Shown here one piece after another: positions 10,501-20,199 of a stretch of DNA of 64,000 nucleotides (the stretch's first letter is position 1; every line of letters begins with the position of its first letter). Source of the stretch: Pisaster brevispinus (lineage: Eukaryota; Echinodermata; Asteroidea; Forcipulatida; Asteriidae). The notes below the pieces were generated by a model. That model was given only the letters and a program-made list of their open reading frames with translations, was not told the origin of the DNA and ran no database searches. The DNA lies in the NCBI GenBank assembly GCA_023634235.1, contig JAMKCF010000081.1:186001-250000 (forward strand), written 5' to 3'. Both the position numbers and the translations under genes were made by a program.

Positions 10501-10608
10501 ATATGCGTACCTGGGGCTCGAACACGTTGTAGACGCGTCTTTCGCAAATCAGCTTATCAGCTGCGAGTGAAGATGATTAGCCCCCCAAATTAGTATAACA
10601 TGTTGTAA

Positions 10609-10782
10609 TAGACCTTATACATATGACGTTATTTGAGTGGGGCCCCTCACCTACATGTAGAGGTCAAAAGCACGTTGCTCATTGGCCAGTCATGTGTGCC
10701 GCACGTACAAATCTGTACATTTTCCATTGTTTCATCATCGGCTTACCGCTAAGAAGGCGGCTGGATTACGTCAATTCATAAG
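10609..10782. mobile_element. MITE with TAATAGACCTT terminal repeat (left part)
   Basis: The same sequence recurs at about 19590-19772, where the right end AAGGTCTATTA mirrors the left end TAATAGACCTT seen here. Shared internal words include TTTCCATTGTTTC and CATCGGTTTACC/CATCGGCTTACC. The right end of this copy abuts the next MITE. Confidence 0.55.
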
Positions 10783-10948
10783 AGCCCAATTTCATAAAAC
10801 TTGTAATGTAAAAACTTCCCAAGCACAAAAAAATAATGCTTAGCAAAAACTGGTTACAAGCAAAAATTCCATAAAGTTTATATTGTTTTGACTGGTGCCC
10901 CACTCATTTTTTGCTAAGCATAGAAAGTTGCTATATGAAATTGGGCCA
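10783..10948. mobile_element. MITE with GCCCAATTTCAT termini
   Basis: The left end AGCCCAATTTCATA and right end TATGAAATTGGGCC are inverted copies. The interior carries CTTAGCA/TGCTAAG inverted words. Related elements lie at 34810, 38252 (and array copies) and 59130. Confidence 0.75.
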
Positions 10949-11039
10949 AGGTCTTTAAAGAAGAAGTTCAAGATTCGAGGTTCATTTATTTGAAACCATG
11001 CCAGAAACAACGAGGACTACACCTTTTAAAAATACTGCA

Positions 11040-11400
11040 ACTGGGTTTTTCAATGTGACATCCTGTGTTGAATGCATCTACTCAGTACACATTCAACCCT
11101 CTTACTGTTTGACCATTTATCATCATTATCCACTATAGTTTGGAATGATAGATGCAGCAAGCCTGCCTGTAATATGTCTGATATCATGTGATGAAAGCAA
11201 ACACAGAACACAGAACACAGAACACAGAACACAGTCAACCCTTCTACTCTTGGACCATTTAATACCATCCGCTGTAGTTTTGAATGATAGATATGTCAGC
11301 CTGCATTTTGAAATCATGTGGTACACAAATGTACACAGTTGGTTCAGTGCAGAGGTGTGCCACCGTACACTACATAACCCAAGCAGTTGAATGGTTGTAA
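11040..11400. repeat. imperfect repeats with a 7-bp CACAGAA microsatellite
   Basis: Versions of TAGTTTGGAATGATAGAT followed by a CAGCCTG…ATCATGTGATG block occur near 11143, 11275, 11772 and 15092. A short (CACAGAA)n run lies at about 11202-11232. No gene is seen. Confidence 0.6.
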
Positions 11401-11623
11401 AATGGTCAGTAGGCTTGCTAAAAATGATACCAACAGAGGAAGAACAAACAGTCGTGTTAGTGCAAAAACTAAAAGAGCATTTACGTTATACGTGAGTTTG
11501 AATTGTCAAAACGTTGTACCTTGCTTAAAGTAACCCAAATGTACACACAATACAAGTACACACTAAGATATAACGATTTTTGCACTGAGCACTTTTGCCC
11601 CAAGACACAAATGATTTTCATAC

Positions 11624-11712
11624 CTTGAGTTGATCTGACATCTTCGTCTCCATGTCAAGCCGTATGAGGGTTGGGTCGTTCAGTCCAGTCTTGTCAAACT
11701 CAACAAAACTTT
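11624..11712 (-). pseudogene. DDX54: DDX54 exon (linker between helicase domains)
   Basis: The minus strand reads FVEFDKTGLNDPTLIRLDM then ETKMSDQLK, ending at a GTATGA donor. It matches DDX54 [20 protein letters not shown]…. The 5' boundary is uncertain. It is the last DDX54 exon before the satellite-filled element that occupies the place of motif I-III exons. Confidence 0.8.
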
Positions 11713-11889
11713 TGCTGATTTTCTTTATAATGAAAACCTACTACACACTGAAGGTAAAATGTCATCCATTGTGGTTTGGAATGATAAATAAACTACACCA
11801 GCCTGAATTATGATATCATGCAATGAATGGTTGTACACAGTACACAGTCAACCCTCCTACTGTCTGACCATTTTGATCCCAGATAGCAT

Positions 11890-12445
11890 CACTACATAGG
11901 ACAAACGTTGGGCCAACGAAACACTTTCATTGGACCAACATTGGCTGTCAACAATGGCCCAACGTACTTTTGCTCATCGGTCTTATGTTGGGCCAATGAA
12001 AAAGTTGACCCAACGTTGGCCCAACGTAAACATTGGCCCAACATTGGGCCAGTGTTCTGCCCATGTATGTTAAAACATTGAACCAATATTGGGCCAACAC
12101 AGTCGAACATTCGACCAACGTTGCGCCCAACATTCTGCCAACAGAAAAGTTTTGTTGGGCTGACGTTGGCTGTCAACATTGGCCCAACATACTTTTGCTC
12201 ATCGGAGTTACGTTGGGCCAATGTTAAAGTTGGGCCAACGTTGGCCCAACGTAAACATGGGCTTAACATTGTCCAACGTAGAACCAATGAAAGGTTTATG
12301 TTGGGCCAATGTTAATTACCAAATATACTTTTGCTCATCGGCGTTACGTTGGGCCATCGTTAATGTTGGCCCAACATCGGCCCCACTAATAACCTTTATG
12401 TTGGCTCTACATTGCCCCACCGTTGGGCCAACGTATCGTTATTCA
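11890..12445. repeat. CCAACGTTGG-rich palindromic minisatellite
   Basis: Words such as GTTGGGCCAACGTTGGCCC, TTGGCCCAAC and CCAACATTGG recur throughout, each self-complementary or nearly so. Open frames on both strands (MAQHWASVLP, VGPTLAQRW type) are direct products of the repeat and not genes. A short extra patch lies at 12885-12930. Confidence 0.85.
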
Positions 12446-12449
12446 AAAA

Positions 12450-13465
12450 TATTGACTTCGAGTGGATCTTTCTGTACATGTAGTGAATGACCTTTGCTAA
12501 GTAATTAGTGTCTGTAAAAATCTACCTATAAGTTATGTTAATTACATGTAAGTTATGTTACCAATAACTAAATACATTCTACACTTACTACAACCTACAC
12601 AGGCCTACACGTCCTTCTGCACTGCATGTTTTGTATTTAATGTCCAAGATCCATAGACTTTCCAGTCATGGTTTACACCTTTTTTAATTCAAACTGTTTA
12701 CTTTTTAATTTACATGTTTGATTTACAAATGTTTGTTTGTACTTTGATGCTCATATTTTCTTACACACGAATTACACACAAAAGCACAACAATTTGCCTT
12801 GGATAACTAAAATCACCTAAATTGTTGTGATATTATCAAAGAAAAATCACACACATCTAAGCCCCGCCAAAAAATTTGCATTTATGTCAATGTTGGCCCA
12901 ACGTTGGCTCAATGTTGGCTCAACATTTAGCGTGATTGTCTAATGATATAACTGAGTACTGACTTCTTCGTGTATTTTCAGGATTAATGGCATTTGACTG
13001 TCAACCTATAAACAAACCTTCAGCAAACTTGTCCTATAACTAACAAGCAAACTGCTATTTGTAAAGACAGTTGATCTATTTTATGCCCAGATAGACTTAA
13101 CCACATTTCGGTCATAACCACTGACGCATATTGTCAAGGTTTGATTCTTGTTATAAATGGTTGACAACTTAACATCAAGACCGCCGACCTAAAGCCAACA
13201 TATAACTGCTGCAATATATCAACACAACTCCAACGTTTTCCATTTGAAATCTTTGTCGGATTACAAAAACCCCCAACAACAAAAAATCAAACTAGCAAAC
13301 CAACACCAACAACAGTGTATCAACGTTTTGGTTTGCAATGGTGCCCCAAAAATGATTGGCAATCGATATAAAACAACGCCGAATTGTGCCTATCAATCTC
13401 CAATATGGTTCAACGAAGTTGTCCTTAAATTACCATTACTGATGTGCCGACGTCATAAAACCAAT
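12450..13465. other. low-copy middle of the TIR element
   Basis: AT-rich sequence with no transposase motif or convincing ORF. The plus-strand frame 13244-13483 is low-complexity and runs into the satellite. Confidence 0.4.
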
Positions 13466-13469
13466 GTGC

Positions 13470-14905
13470 TAATGCCGACCTAGAGCCAACATTGGTTCTA
13501 CGTCGGAAACCAACAGAGTGCCGATATTGCTGTCCCACAAATAACCAACATTGGCTCAACATTGAGAGCCGATGTAAAACCAATGTGGTAATGCCGACCT
13601 AGAGCCAACATTGGTCCTACGTCGGAAACCAACACAATGCCGATATTGCTGTCCCACAAATAACCAACATTGTCTCAACATTGAGTGCCGACAAAAAACC
13701 AATGTGGTAATGCCGACCTAGACCCAACATTGGTTCTACGTCGGAAACCAACACAATGCCGATATTGCTGTCCCACAAATAACCAACATTGTCTCAACAT
13801 TGAGTGCCGACAAAAAACCAATGTGGTAATGCCAACCTACATGTAGAGCCAACATTGGTTCTACGTCGGAAACCAACACAATGCCGATATTGCTGTCCCA
13901 CAAATAACCAACATTGTCTCAACATTGAGTGCCGACAAAAAACCAATGTGGTAATGCCGACCTAGAGCCAACATTGGTTCTACATCGGAAACCAACACAG
14001 TGCCGATATTGCTGTCCTACAAATAACCAACATTGGCTAAACATTGAGTGCCGAAAAAAAACCAATGTGCTAATGCCGACCTAGAGCCAACATTGGTTCT
14101 ACGTCGGAAACCAACAGAGTGCCGATATTGCTGTCCCACAAATAACCAACATTGGTTTCAACATTGAGAACCGATGTAAAACCAATGTGGTAATGCCGAC
14201 CTAGAGCCAACATTGGTCCTACGACGGAAACCAACACAGTGCCGATATTGCTGTCCCACAAATAACCAACATTGGTTTCAACATTGAGAGCCGATGTAAA
14301 ACCAATGTGGTAATGCCGACCTAGAGCCAACATTGGTCCTACGTCGGAAACCAACACAATGCCGATATTGCTGTCCCACAAATAACCAACATTGTCTCAA
14401 CATTGAGTGCCGACAAAAAACCAATGTGGTAATGCCGACCTAGAGCCAACATTGGTTCTACGTCGAAAACCAACACAATGCCGATATTGCTGTCCCACAA
14501 ATAACCAACATTGTCTCAACATTGAGTGCCGACAAAAAACCAATGTGGTAATGCCGACCTAGAGACAACATTGCTCCTACGTCGGAAACCAACACAATGC
14601 CGATATTGCTGTCCCACAAATAACCAACATTGGCTCAACATTGAGTGCCGACTAAAAACCAATGTGGTAATGCCGACCTAGAGCCAACATTGGTTCTACG
14701 TCGGAAACCAACACAGTGCCGATATTGCTGTCCTACAAATAACCAACATTGGCTAAACATTGAGTGCCGAAAAAAACCCAATGTGCTAATGCCAACCTAG
14801 AGCCAACATTGGTCCTATGTCAGAAACCAACACAGTGCCGATATTGCTGCCCCATTATCAACCAATGTTGGCTCAACATTGATCGCCAATGTAAAACCAA
14901 TGTGA
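13470..14905. repeat. tandem satellite, about 119-bp unit, about 12-13 copies
   Basis: Each unit contains AATGCCGACCTAGAGCCAAC, TACGTCGGAAACCAACAC, GATATTGCTGTCCCACAAAT and an AACCAACATTG…CAACATTGAG block. Unit starts fall near 13473, 13591, 13709, 13828, 13954, 14072, 14191, 14311, 14430, 14549, 14668 and 14787. It shares CCAACATTGG words with the minisatellite at the other end of the element. Confidence 0.9.
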
Positions 14906-15164
14906 TTCTGCCGACCTACAGCCAACGTCGGCCCAATGTCAGAAACAAACATAATGCCAACGCCGATCATGGCGACATAGTGCCAATGTGGGGCCAACGC
15001 CAAAAGCTGACACAATACCAACGCCAACGGTGCCGACCAAATACCAACGTTGGCCCTATGTATGAATGTTATCTGGGATACCATCCACTGCGGTTTGGAA
15101 AGATAGATGCACTACATGTATGCCAGCCTCCAGCATGATATCATGTGATGAACTCATTTACAAT

Positions 15165-15430
15165 AATTTGGGGCTGAACAAAGACAAATTGACTAGGGGC
15201 TCAGGCCTTGAACCTGTGACCTCTGAATTAATGTGTCGGCGCTCGACCAACTGAGCTACGTAGCCCTGATATTGGTGGTCTCCCTATTTTGACAATATCT
15301 TTGTTCAGGGGTGCCAGTCAGAGGCCATTCAACCTGTAACTGCCGTAAAGCCAGGGATCACACCCAGATTTCAATACAACCTTGGAAGCTGCAGGAGAGG
15401 GATCACCTTAAGGGGATGACTAACCTTTCT
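15165..15430 (-). mobile_element. tRNA-derived SINE (family C)
   Basis: On the minus strand the head reads GGGCTACGTAGCTCAGTTGG, GTCGAGCGCC, then GGTTCAAGGCCTGAGCC, i.e. A- and B-box tRNA-like sequence. The body on the plus strand includes CAATATCTTTGTTC and GCCAGGGATCACAC, shared with 16370-16625. The acceptor arm does not pair cleanly, so it is not a functional tRNA. Confidence 0.8.
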
Positions 15431-15801
15431 CTGGATTGGTGTTGGAATCTTGTAACCTTTCTTCATAATTCCGTTAAACACTGGATTACTTAAACCTACA
15501 AAGACACAGATCAGCTCAAACAATTAATATTTGACCTCTTATCACAAAATGTGGATAAGACCCCAACTGAATATGTTGCTACAGCTACGGCTGCGACTGT
15601 TGCTAAGGATTCAACATCATCACAGTACAAATACAGAGACAGGTTTTTTTTGTAAATTTCTAAGCAAATAGACACTGTGTTCAGCTGAAAATTTCACATG
15701 TAACTTTTATTGTATCTTTTGTTAAAATGTTGCCTGTAAATTAGCATTACGATGACAAAAACCAATCAGCGACCCTACATTTAAAGAAAGAAATGTCTCA
15801 C

Positions 15802-15928
15802 CCATCGACTGGAAACCTCCAGACTTCTTCTTCTTCCTGTTCATCTGTTTAACAAGTTCTCTTGTATCGGGCTCTGCATCTGAAGTGTAACCGTCTAGCT
15901 TGGGAAAACCAATGGACACTCTTCCAGG
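15802..15928 (-). pseudogene. DDX54: DDX54 exon 2
   Basis: The exon runs from a poly-C/CAG acceptor to ATGG|GTGAGA. It reads [20 protein letters not shown], then [20 protein letters not shown] and SMG. This aligns with the DDX54 segment TSDVEPDTREMV…[13 protein letters not shown] just before the Q motif. It is open throughout. The next exon (YPVFKGIMKKGY-type, with the ATP-binding motifs) was not found downstream. Confidence 0.88.
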
Positions 15929-16369
15929 CTGGGGGGGGGGGTAAGAACAAGAATTTGAATTCTTTACTGTTGACTAGTGTTGTACACAATTATGATATTT
16001 TGAGTTTCACTGAAAAACTAAATAGTTTGTACATAGAACATGCTGTCCATTGGCAGTTTTTCAATTATTGTAACTTCGGTAAACTGTGTATGTATCAGCA
16101 GCAACTTGTATGACATGAACATGTATGATGTACATGTACTGTAGCCAAACTTGTTGGACTGTTGTTATGGCTTTCTTTTAACTTTGGTATTATCATAGTC
16201 ACCATTACGACTATGAGTATGACAAGACCTATGTTAAAAAGAGCCATAACACTCTTGGAAACCAGTCATCTCGCCCCCCAGAAAAGTCGGCCATTAGAAA
16301 GTCGCCCCCTAGCAAAGTCGTAAAATGATAGAGTCGCCCACCGAAAAAGTCGCCCCCTACTTTATTGGG

Positions 16370-16625
16370 GTAATTTGGGTTTGAACAAAGAAAAATTGAC
16401 TGGAGCGGGACTTGAACCAACGACCTCCGGATTAACTACCGGCACTCTACCAACTGAGGTATCCAGTCATATGTTGGCGGTCTCCCTATAAGTCAATATC
16501 TTTGTTCGGGGGTGCCAGTCAGAAGCCATTCAACTGTTAGCTGCCGTGCAGCCAGGGATCACACTCAAGTTTACGATACAACCTGGGAAGCGGCACCCAT
16601 GATGGGATCACCTTGAGGGGATGCG
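16370..16625 (-). mobile_element. tRNA-derived SINE (family C)
   Basis: This is colinear with 15165-15430: minus-strand GATACCTCAGTTGGTAGAGT then GGTTCAAGTCCCGCTCC, and plus-strand body words CAATATCTTTGTTC and GCCAGGGATCACAC. It is immediately preceded by sequence with GTCGCCCCC repeats (16270-16350). Confidence 0.8.
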
Positions 16626-16699
16626 ACTTTTTAATAATAAATATCAAGTAATAAGCCACAATGTTTTGGGGTGATAGGAAATGTGTATTTACTTTATTT

Positions 16700-17953
16700 A
16701 CTTCTTTTGTTGTTTTCAGTCATCTTTCCAAGGAGTCCTGAAAGTACTTGTTGCCAGAACTAAGGGCCTTTGCTTTTGCATCCCCAAATTTTGTGTGATT
16801 GGCAGAAAGAAACGCCTCGCCCTATTGGCTAAAAATTGCTCAATTCATTGCACTGATTGAGTGGTGGCCTTCAACAACCAGTTGACAAGACTTGACAAGC
16901 CAAGCATACAGAGAAGAGACAGCTGAACAGATTGTTTCACTTATCAGAGGGTTAGATCTGTGTAGCTCTGTGCTTATGTGCACTGGTATACCAGATTTTG
17001 TGTACATTTGTATGCAAGGAAAACATTTCACAGCCCATAATTTTTTTTTTACACAACTCTGGGAACTACCCCCCCCCCCCCCCCCCATCTAAGATATGTG
17101 GAATGGACCTGTTTAGGATCTCCTGGATGATGAAGTCCTTCGGGGCTGTTAAAGTGATAAAAAACAAGAAACATTAAAATTTTACCATCCAACGCTGGTA
17201 GACCCCCTCCCACAAAGGTTGCAATAAAATGTATTACTTGGTTTTGGTGTACGTTCATGGAACATAGTTTATGTGTTTAAATTTTCATTAAATTTTGTAC
17301 CTTTTTTTAAACTTGTTTATTATTTACTTTTAATTAAGGGTAGGCACCCCATTGTTTTTTTACCAACTTGTTAACAACTCTAGCAGATTAAACTTGGAGC
17401 CTCTCTTGGAAGCTAAAGCAAAAGCCTTCATGAAAGACTCGAAACAAAAGTTGAAACGTCAGGCCTAAAAAAAAAAATTGCATAGTCACTTTGTAAAATG
17501 ACTTTATCACTCAAACTTTAACACGGGGCAGCTTTGTCGGGGGCGACTCTGTCGTCAGGGGGTGGCTTTGCTAGGGGCAACTTAGGCCATAGCTACCTAA
17601 TGTCATGAACATTTGACATCCACTGTTCAGTCATTAATTGCAAGTATATCTCTTCAACAAATTTTTGACATCTTCCATCGAACTACCGAAGTTGTTAAAA
17701 ACATTTTTAAAGGAGTACAGCGCCCGTTAGCCGGCCCAGTATGCCTGGGGTCTTTTTTTAAATACTAATTCTATTTTAGAATTTTTATATAATTATAATA
17801 AAAGTGAAAGCTGGTTAAAAACGGGTTAGCTGAATACGATTGTTCTTAATCTTTCACATATGTATACTGCCTAAATACTAGTTATGTATATGACCACTGG
17901 TCATTGTAGGAATAAGTAATAAATAGTACCAAGTGCTGGTGATATAATTTTAC
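16700..17953. other. DDX54 intron 1: repeat scraps and a possible small exon
   Basis: A fragment at 16730-16790 recurs inverted at 23410-23490 (CAAGTACTTTC…/…GAAAGTACTTG). A poly-C tract lies near 17071-17087. On the minus strand, after an AACAG acceptor at about 17148, a short peptide APKDFIIQEILNRSIPHILD is encoded; I do not recognise it and the downstream poly-G makes it doubtful. Nothing else is supported. Confidence 0.35.
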
Positions 17954-18096
17954 CTGTCTCTCTGTGGGAGCAACCGTGTCCGTCTCCATATCCGACTCCA
18001 TTCCTGATTCCATTCCACTGTCATCAATTTGTTTTGGTTTAACGTTCCATTGGTTTCATAGCGCCTGGCAGGCCTGCCTTTATTCTGTTTGCCCAT
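17954..18096 (-). pseudogene. DDX54: DDX54 first exon, frameshifted
   Basis: An ATG at 18096 opens MGKQNKGRPARRYETNGT. A different frame then reads VKPKQIDDSGMESGMESDM and ETDTVAPTERQ to the donor CAG|GTAAAA. A short basic start followed by an acidic stretch fits the N-terminus of DDX54 orthologs, though this region is poorly conserved; the assignment rests mainly on position upstream of exon 2. The frame change within 60 bases of the start would abort translation. Confidence 0.6.
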
Positions 18097-18239
18097 GACT
18101 TACACTTACAGCAATACTTTATGCTTAACGTGTATTTAATGTCAATAAAGGATTCCAGACGGATCATTATAAATTTTGAAAGTTGAAAATCTACGGCAGG
18201 TTTTCAATCGATCTGCGGTCTGTGATTGTGTCTACAAAG

Positions 18240-18420
18240 GCCCACACAGACCAGACTGAAGTCGGCACTACACTTAGTGCCAGCAGAAAAATTTCAAAAA
18301 CCTTGTTAACGACCGTCATTGACAGTGCGAACGTAACCCTGAACCTGTAAAATCGTCAAATCTTAAATTGTTTCTACTCGCAATTGCATGTCTTTCGTAC
18401 ATCCCAAATCATAATCCAAA
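18240..18420. repeat. dispersed repeat, partner at 19285-19480
   Basis: Shared words include CAGACCAGACTGAAGTC/CAGACTCAAGTCAGCAC, AAAAACCTTGT and AACGACCG. The second copy carries a palindromic GGTGCTGGCACAAATTTGG…GCACC stretch. Confidence 0.5.
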
Positions 18421-18469
18421 TGCGTCCCGATTAAATAATTGTTTCACAAAATACATGTAGTTGTTTGGG

Positions 18470-18950
18470 ATTTGAATTTTTTGTTAAAGCCTGGAAATTC
18501 CAGTCCACCGTTTCGAAAATACCCACTTTAGAGTATGTTCGAAACGCAGGCTTACCCTTTTCAGGCTTTGAAAAACCTAAAAGCCTGGCAATTACAGTCC
18601 ACCGTTTCGAAATAACCCTGATGGGTATTTTCGAAACGCAGGCTTTCCTTCTTCAGGCTTTGTGAAAACCTCAGAGCCTGGTCATTCTGATCCGCCGTTT
18701 CGAAAATACCCAATTCGGGCATTTTCGAAACGCAAGCTTTTCCTCTTCAGGCTTTGAAAGACCTAAAAACCTGGTAATTTGTCCGCCGTTTCGAAAATAC
18801 CCACTGTAGGTTTTTTTCGAAACGCAGGCTTTCCTTGTTTAGGCATAGAAAAACAAATTTAACTTGTTTATTCCAGTCCGCCGTTTTAAAAATACAAAGT
18901 TAAGGTTTTTTCAAAATGCAGGCTTTCTCTAGGGGGAAAAAAAACCTGTA
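18470..18950. repeat. hairpin-forming tandem repeat, about 94-bp unit, 5 copies
   Basis: Units begin with AAGCCTGG variants near 18486, 18581, 18675, 18768 and 18860. Each contains CCGTTTCGAAAATACCC followed within about 10 bases by GGTATTTTCGAAACGCAG, so each can fold into a 15-bp-class stem. Later units are more diverged. Confidence 0.8.
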
Positions 18951-20180
18951 CTCTGTACTGTGTACTGTGTGTGCTGTTTGGAAAACAAGAACCTTGAAGA
19001 GATAGAATTTAAATGAGCCAACAACAATGGGGCAGAGCCAGCCAGCGAAAGAGCCGAGACATCATCAAAAAGACATCAGAGTCATACTTCAGAGCGATGA
19101 GTTCCTAGTTCCTATGGTCAGAGAAACCCCCAGCAAAATAGTGTTTAACATTTCAATATATATCTCATCGCATTCTTTAAAACGATTGCTTATAAGTTAC
19201 AATAATATCGAAATTTAGAATGAGAACTTACTACCTTTAGTTTACAAACTTGCTTTTTGTGCGAATCCTTGTTTGTGATGAAGAAGACCAGACTCAAGTC
19301 AGCACTAACTTTAGTGCCGGCACCAAATGGTGCTGGCACAAATTTGGTGCTAGCACCAAATTTTTAAAAACCTTGTCAACGACCGGCTTTGACAGACAGA
19401 ACGGAATTCGGAATTCCTTAATCTTTACTGTCTTCCTTATATCCCAAACCATCATCCGTAGGCACCCAGTCAAATTGGTTCACTAATTAGCTCATCCAAA
19501 CTAATTAAACTAGTGCATAAAAAAGACCTGCAAGCAAATTTACTATAAAAAATACACCATTTTCACTTGAAAAGTAGTCATTAAAAAATCTTCCCGCGAT
19601 AACCCCCCTCTTATCTCATTTGAGATGGGCGCCCTCGCCTAGAGGTCAAATGGAGGTTGTTCATCGGTCAATCCTGAGCACCACGCATACAAAACTGTGC
19701 ATTTCCATTGTTTCGTCATCGGTTTACCTCTAAATGGCGGCTGTATGACGCCAATGCAAAAGGTCTATTAGCATGTTTCATAGGACTCAATAGTGTCAAG
19801 TGCCTAGCTCAAGGAAGTGCCTAGCTCAAGGAAGTGCCTAGCTCAAGGACACTCGCAATCAAACAGAACTTACGATGGGCCAAAGCAGTCCCAAAAATGT
19901 TTGAATATACGCCAGACTTGCAGGGTCTATTAACCAATTCAAGTTGTATGACATGTATGTTGGCCAAATTTTTCCCATCTGGCATATGGTGGAAGGTTTA
20001 TTTGACCCGGAAAAATGTCGGAGCGCTCTCAAGTTAATATCCACCGGAGCATTCCATGCTCATAAATTCCATTTTTCAGGGGTAATTGTCAAAAATTCAT
20101 GGGACTGCTTAATGGGTAATCTGCTTTTACAACCCATTAAAACCATACATTTCATTGAGCACCAGATGCACAGAATTCTG
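18951..20180. other. non-coding stretch with scattered repeats
   Basis: It holds the dispersed repeat at 19285-19480, the second TAATAGACCTT-type MITE at about 19590-19772, and three tandem copies of a 17-bp GTGCCTAGCTCAAGGAA unit at 19799-19849. ORFs here are short and unconvincing. Confidence 0.5.
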
Positions 20181-20199
20181 TGGTAAAGAAGTTTCAAAA

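Larger units (their letters stand above)
11877..15080. mobile_element. 3.2 kb terminal-inverted-repeat element filled with satellite
   Basis: The left end ATCCCAGATAGCAT…ACATAGG is mirrored at the right end by the complement of CCTATGTATGAATGTTATCTGGGAT. An AT dinucleotide flanks or ends both sides. The interior consists of a palindromic minisatellite (11890-12440), a low-copy middle (12450-13465) and a 119-bp tandem satellite (13470-14900). No transposase-like ORF is visible, so it would be non-autonomous. It sits in the DDX54 pseudogene between the exons flanking the missing catalytic region. Confidence 0.65.
8877..18096 (-). pseudogene. DDX54: DDX54 (nucleolar DEAD-box RNA helicase) duplicated pseudogene
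   Basis: DDX54 (yeast Dbp10) is a nucleolar ATP-dependent RNA helicase acting in large ribosomal subunit assembly. Five minus-strand exons appear in gene order: start codon exon (18.1 kb), the [12 protein letters not shown] exon (15.9 kb), an exon ending MSDQLK (11.7 kb), one with VVFMATKHHVEYV (10.2 kb), and one with [19 protein letters not shown] (9.0 kb). Exons for the Q motif, motif I (GSGKT), motif II (DEAD) and motif III, and everything after LYVQPVG, were not found. The first and last exons contain frameshifts. All five sit between CTR9 exons on the same strand. The copy cannot encode an active helicase. Confidence 0.82.

Noticed and set aside
12033..12490. Overlapping ORFs on both strands encoding MAQHWASV/VGPTLAQRW-type peptides
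   Set aside because: They are translations of the CCAACGTTGG minisatellite and occur in every frame.
13470..14905. CRISPR-like array
   Set aside because: The units are contiguous 119-bp satellite copies without unique spacers, in eukaryotic DNA.
14070..15138. Repeated peptide ORFs such as MWDSNIGIVLVSDVGP
   Set aside because: They arise from the 119-bp satellite unit; no start, splice site or unique sequence supports a gene.
15165..15270. Functional tRNA gene
   Set aside because: A- and B-box-like sequence exists, but the cloverleaf does not close and the same body follows in several copies, so it is a SINE head.
17060..17090. Poly-C/poly-G tracts here and near 15931 and 30524 as G-quadruplex regulatory sites
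   Set aside because: They are single homopolymer runs, likely slippage products, with no gene context supporting regulation.
16892..17092. Plus-strand ORF MTSQAYREETAEQIVS…PPPPPPI
   Set aside because: It ends in translated poly-C and lacks splice signals or a recognised family, though its first part looks protein-like.
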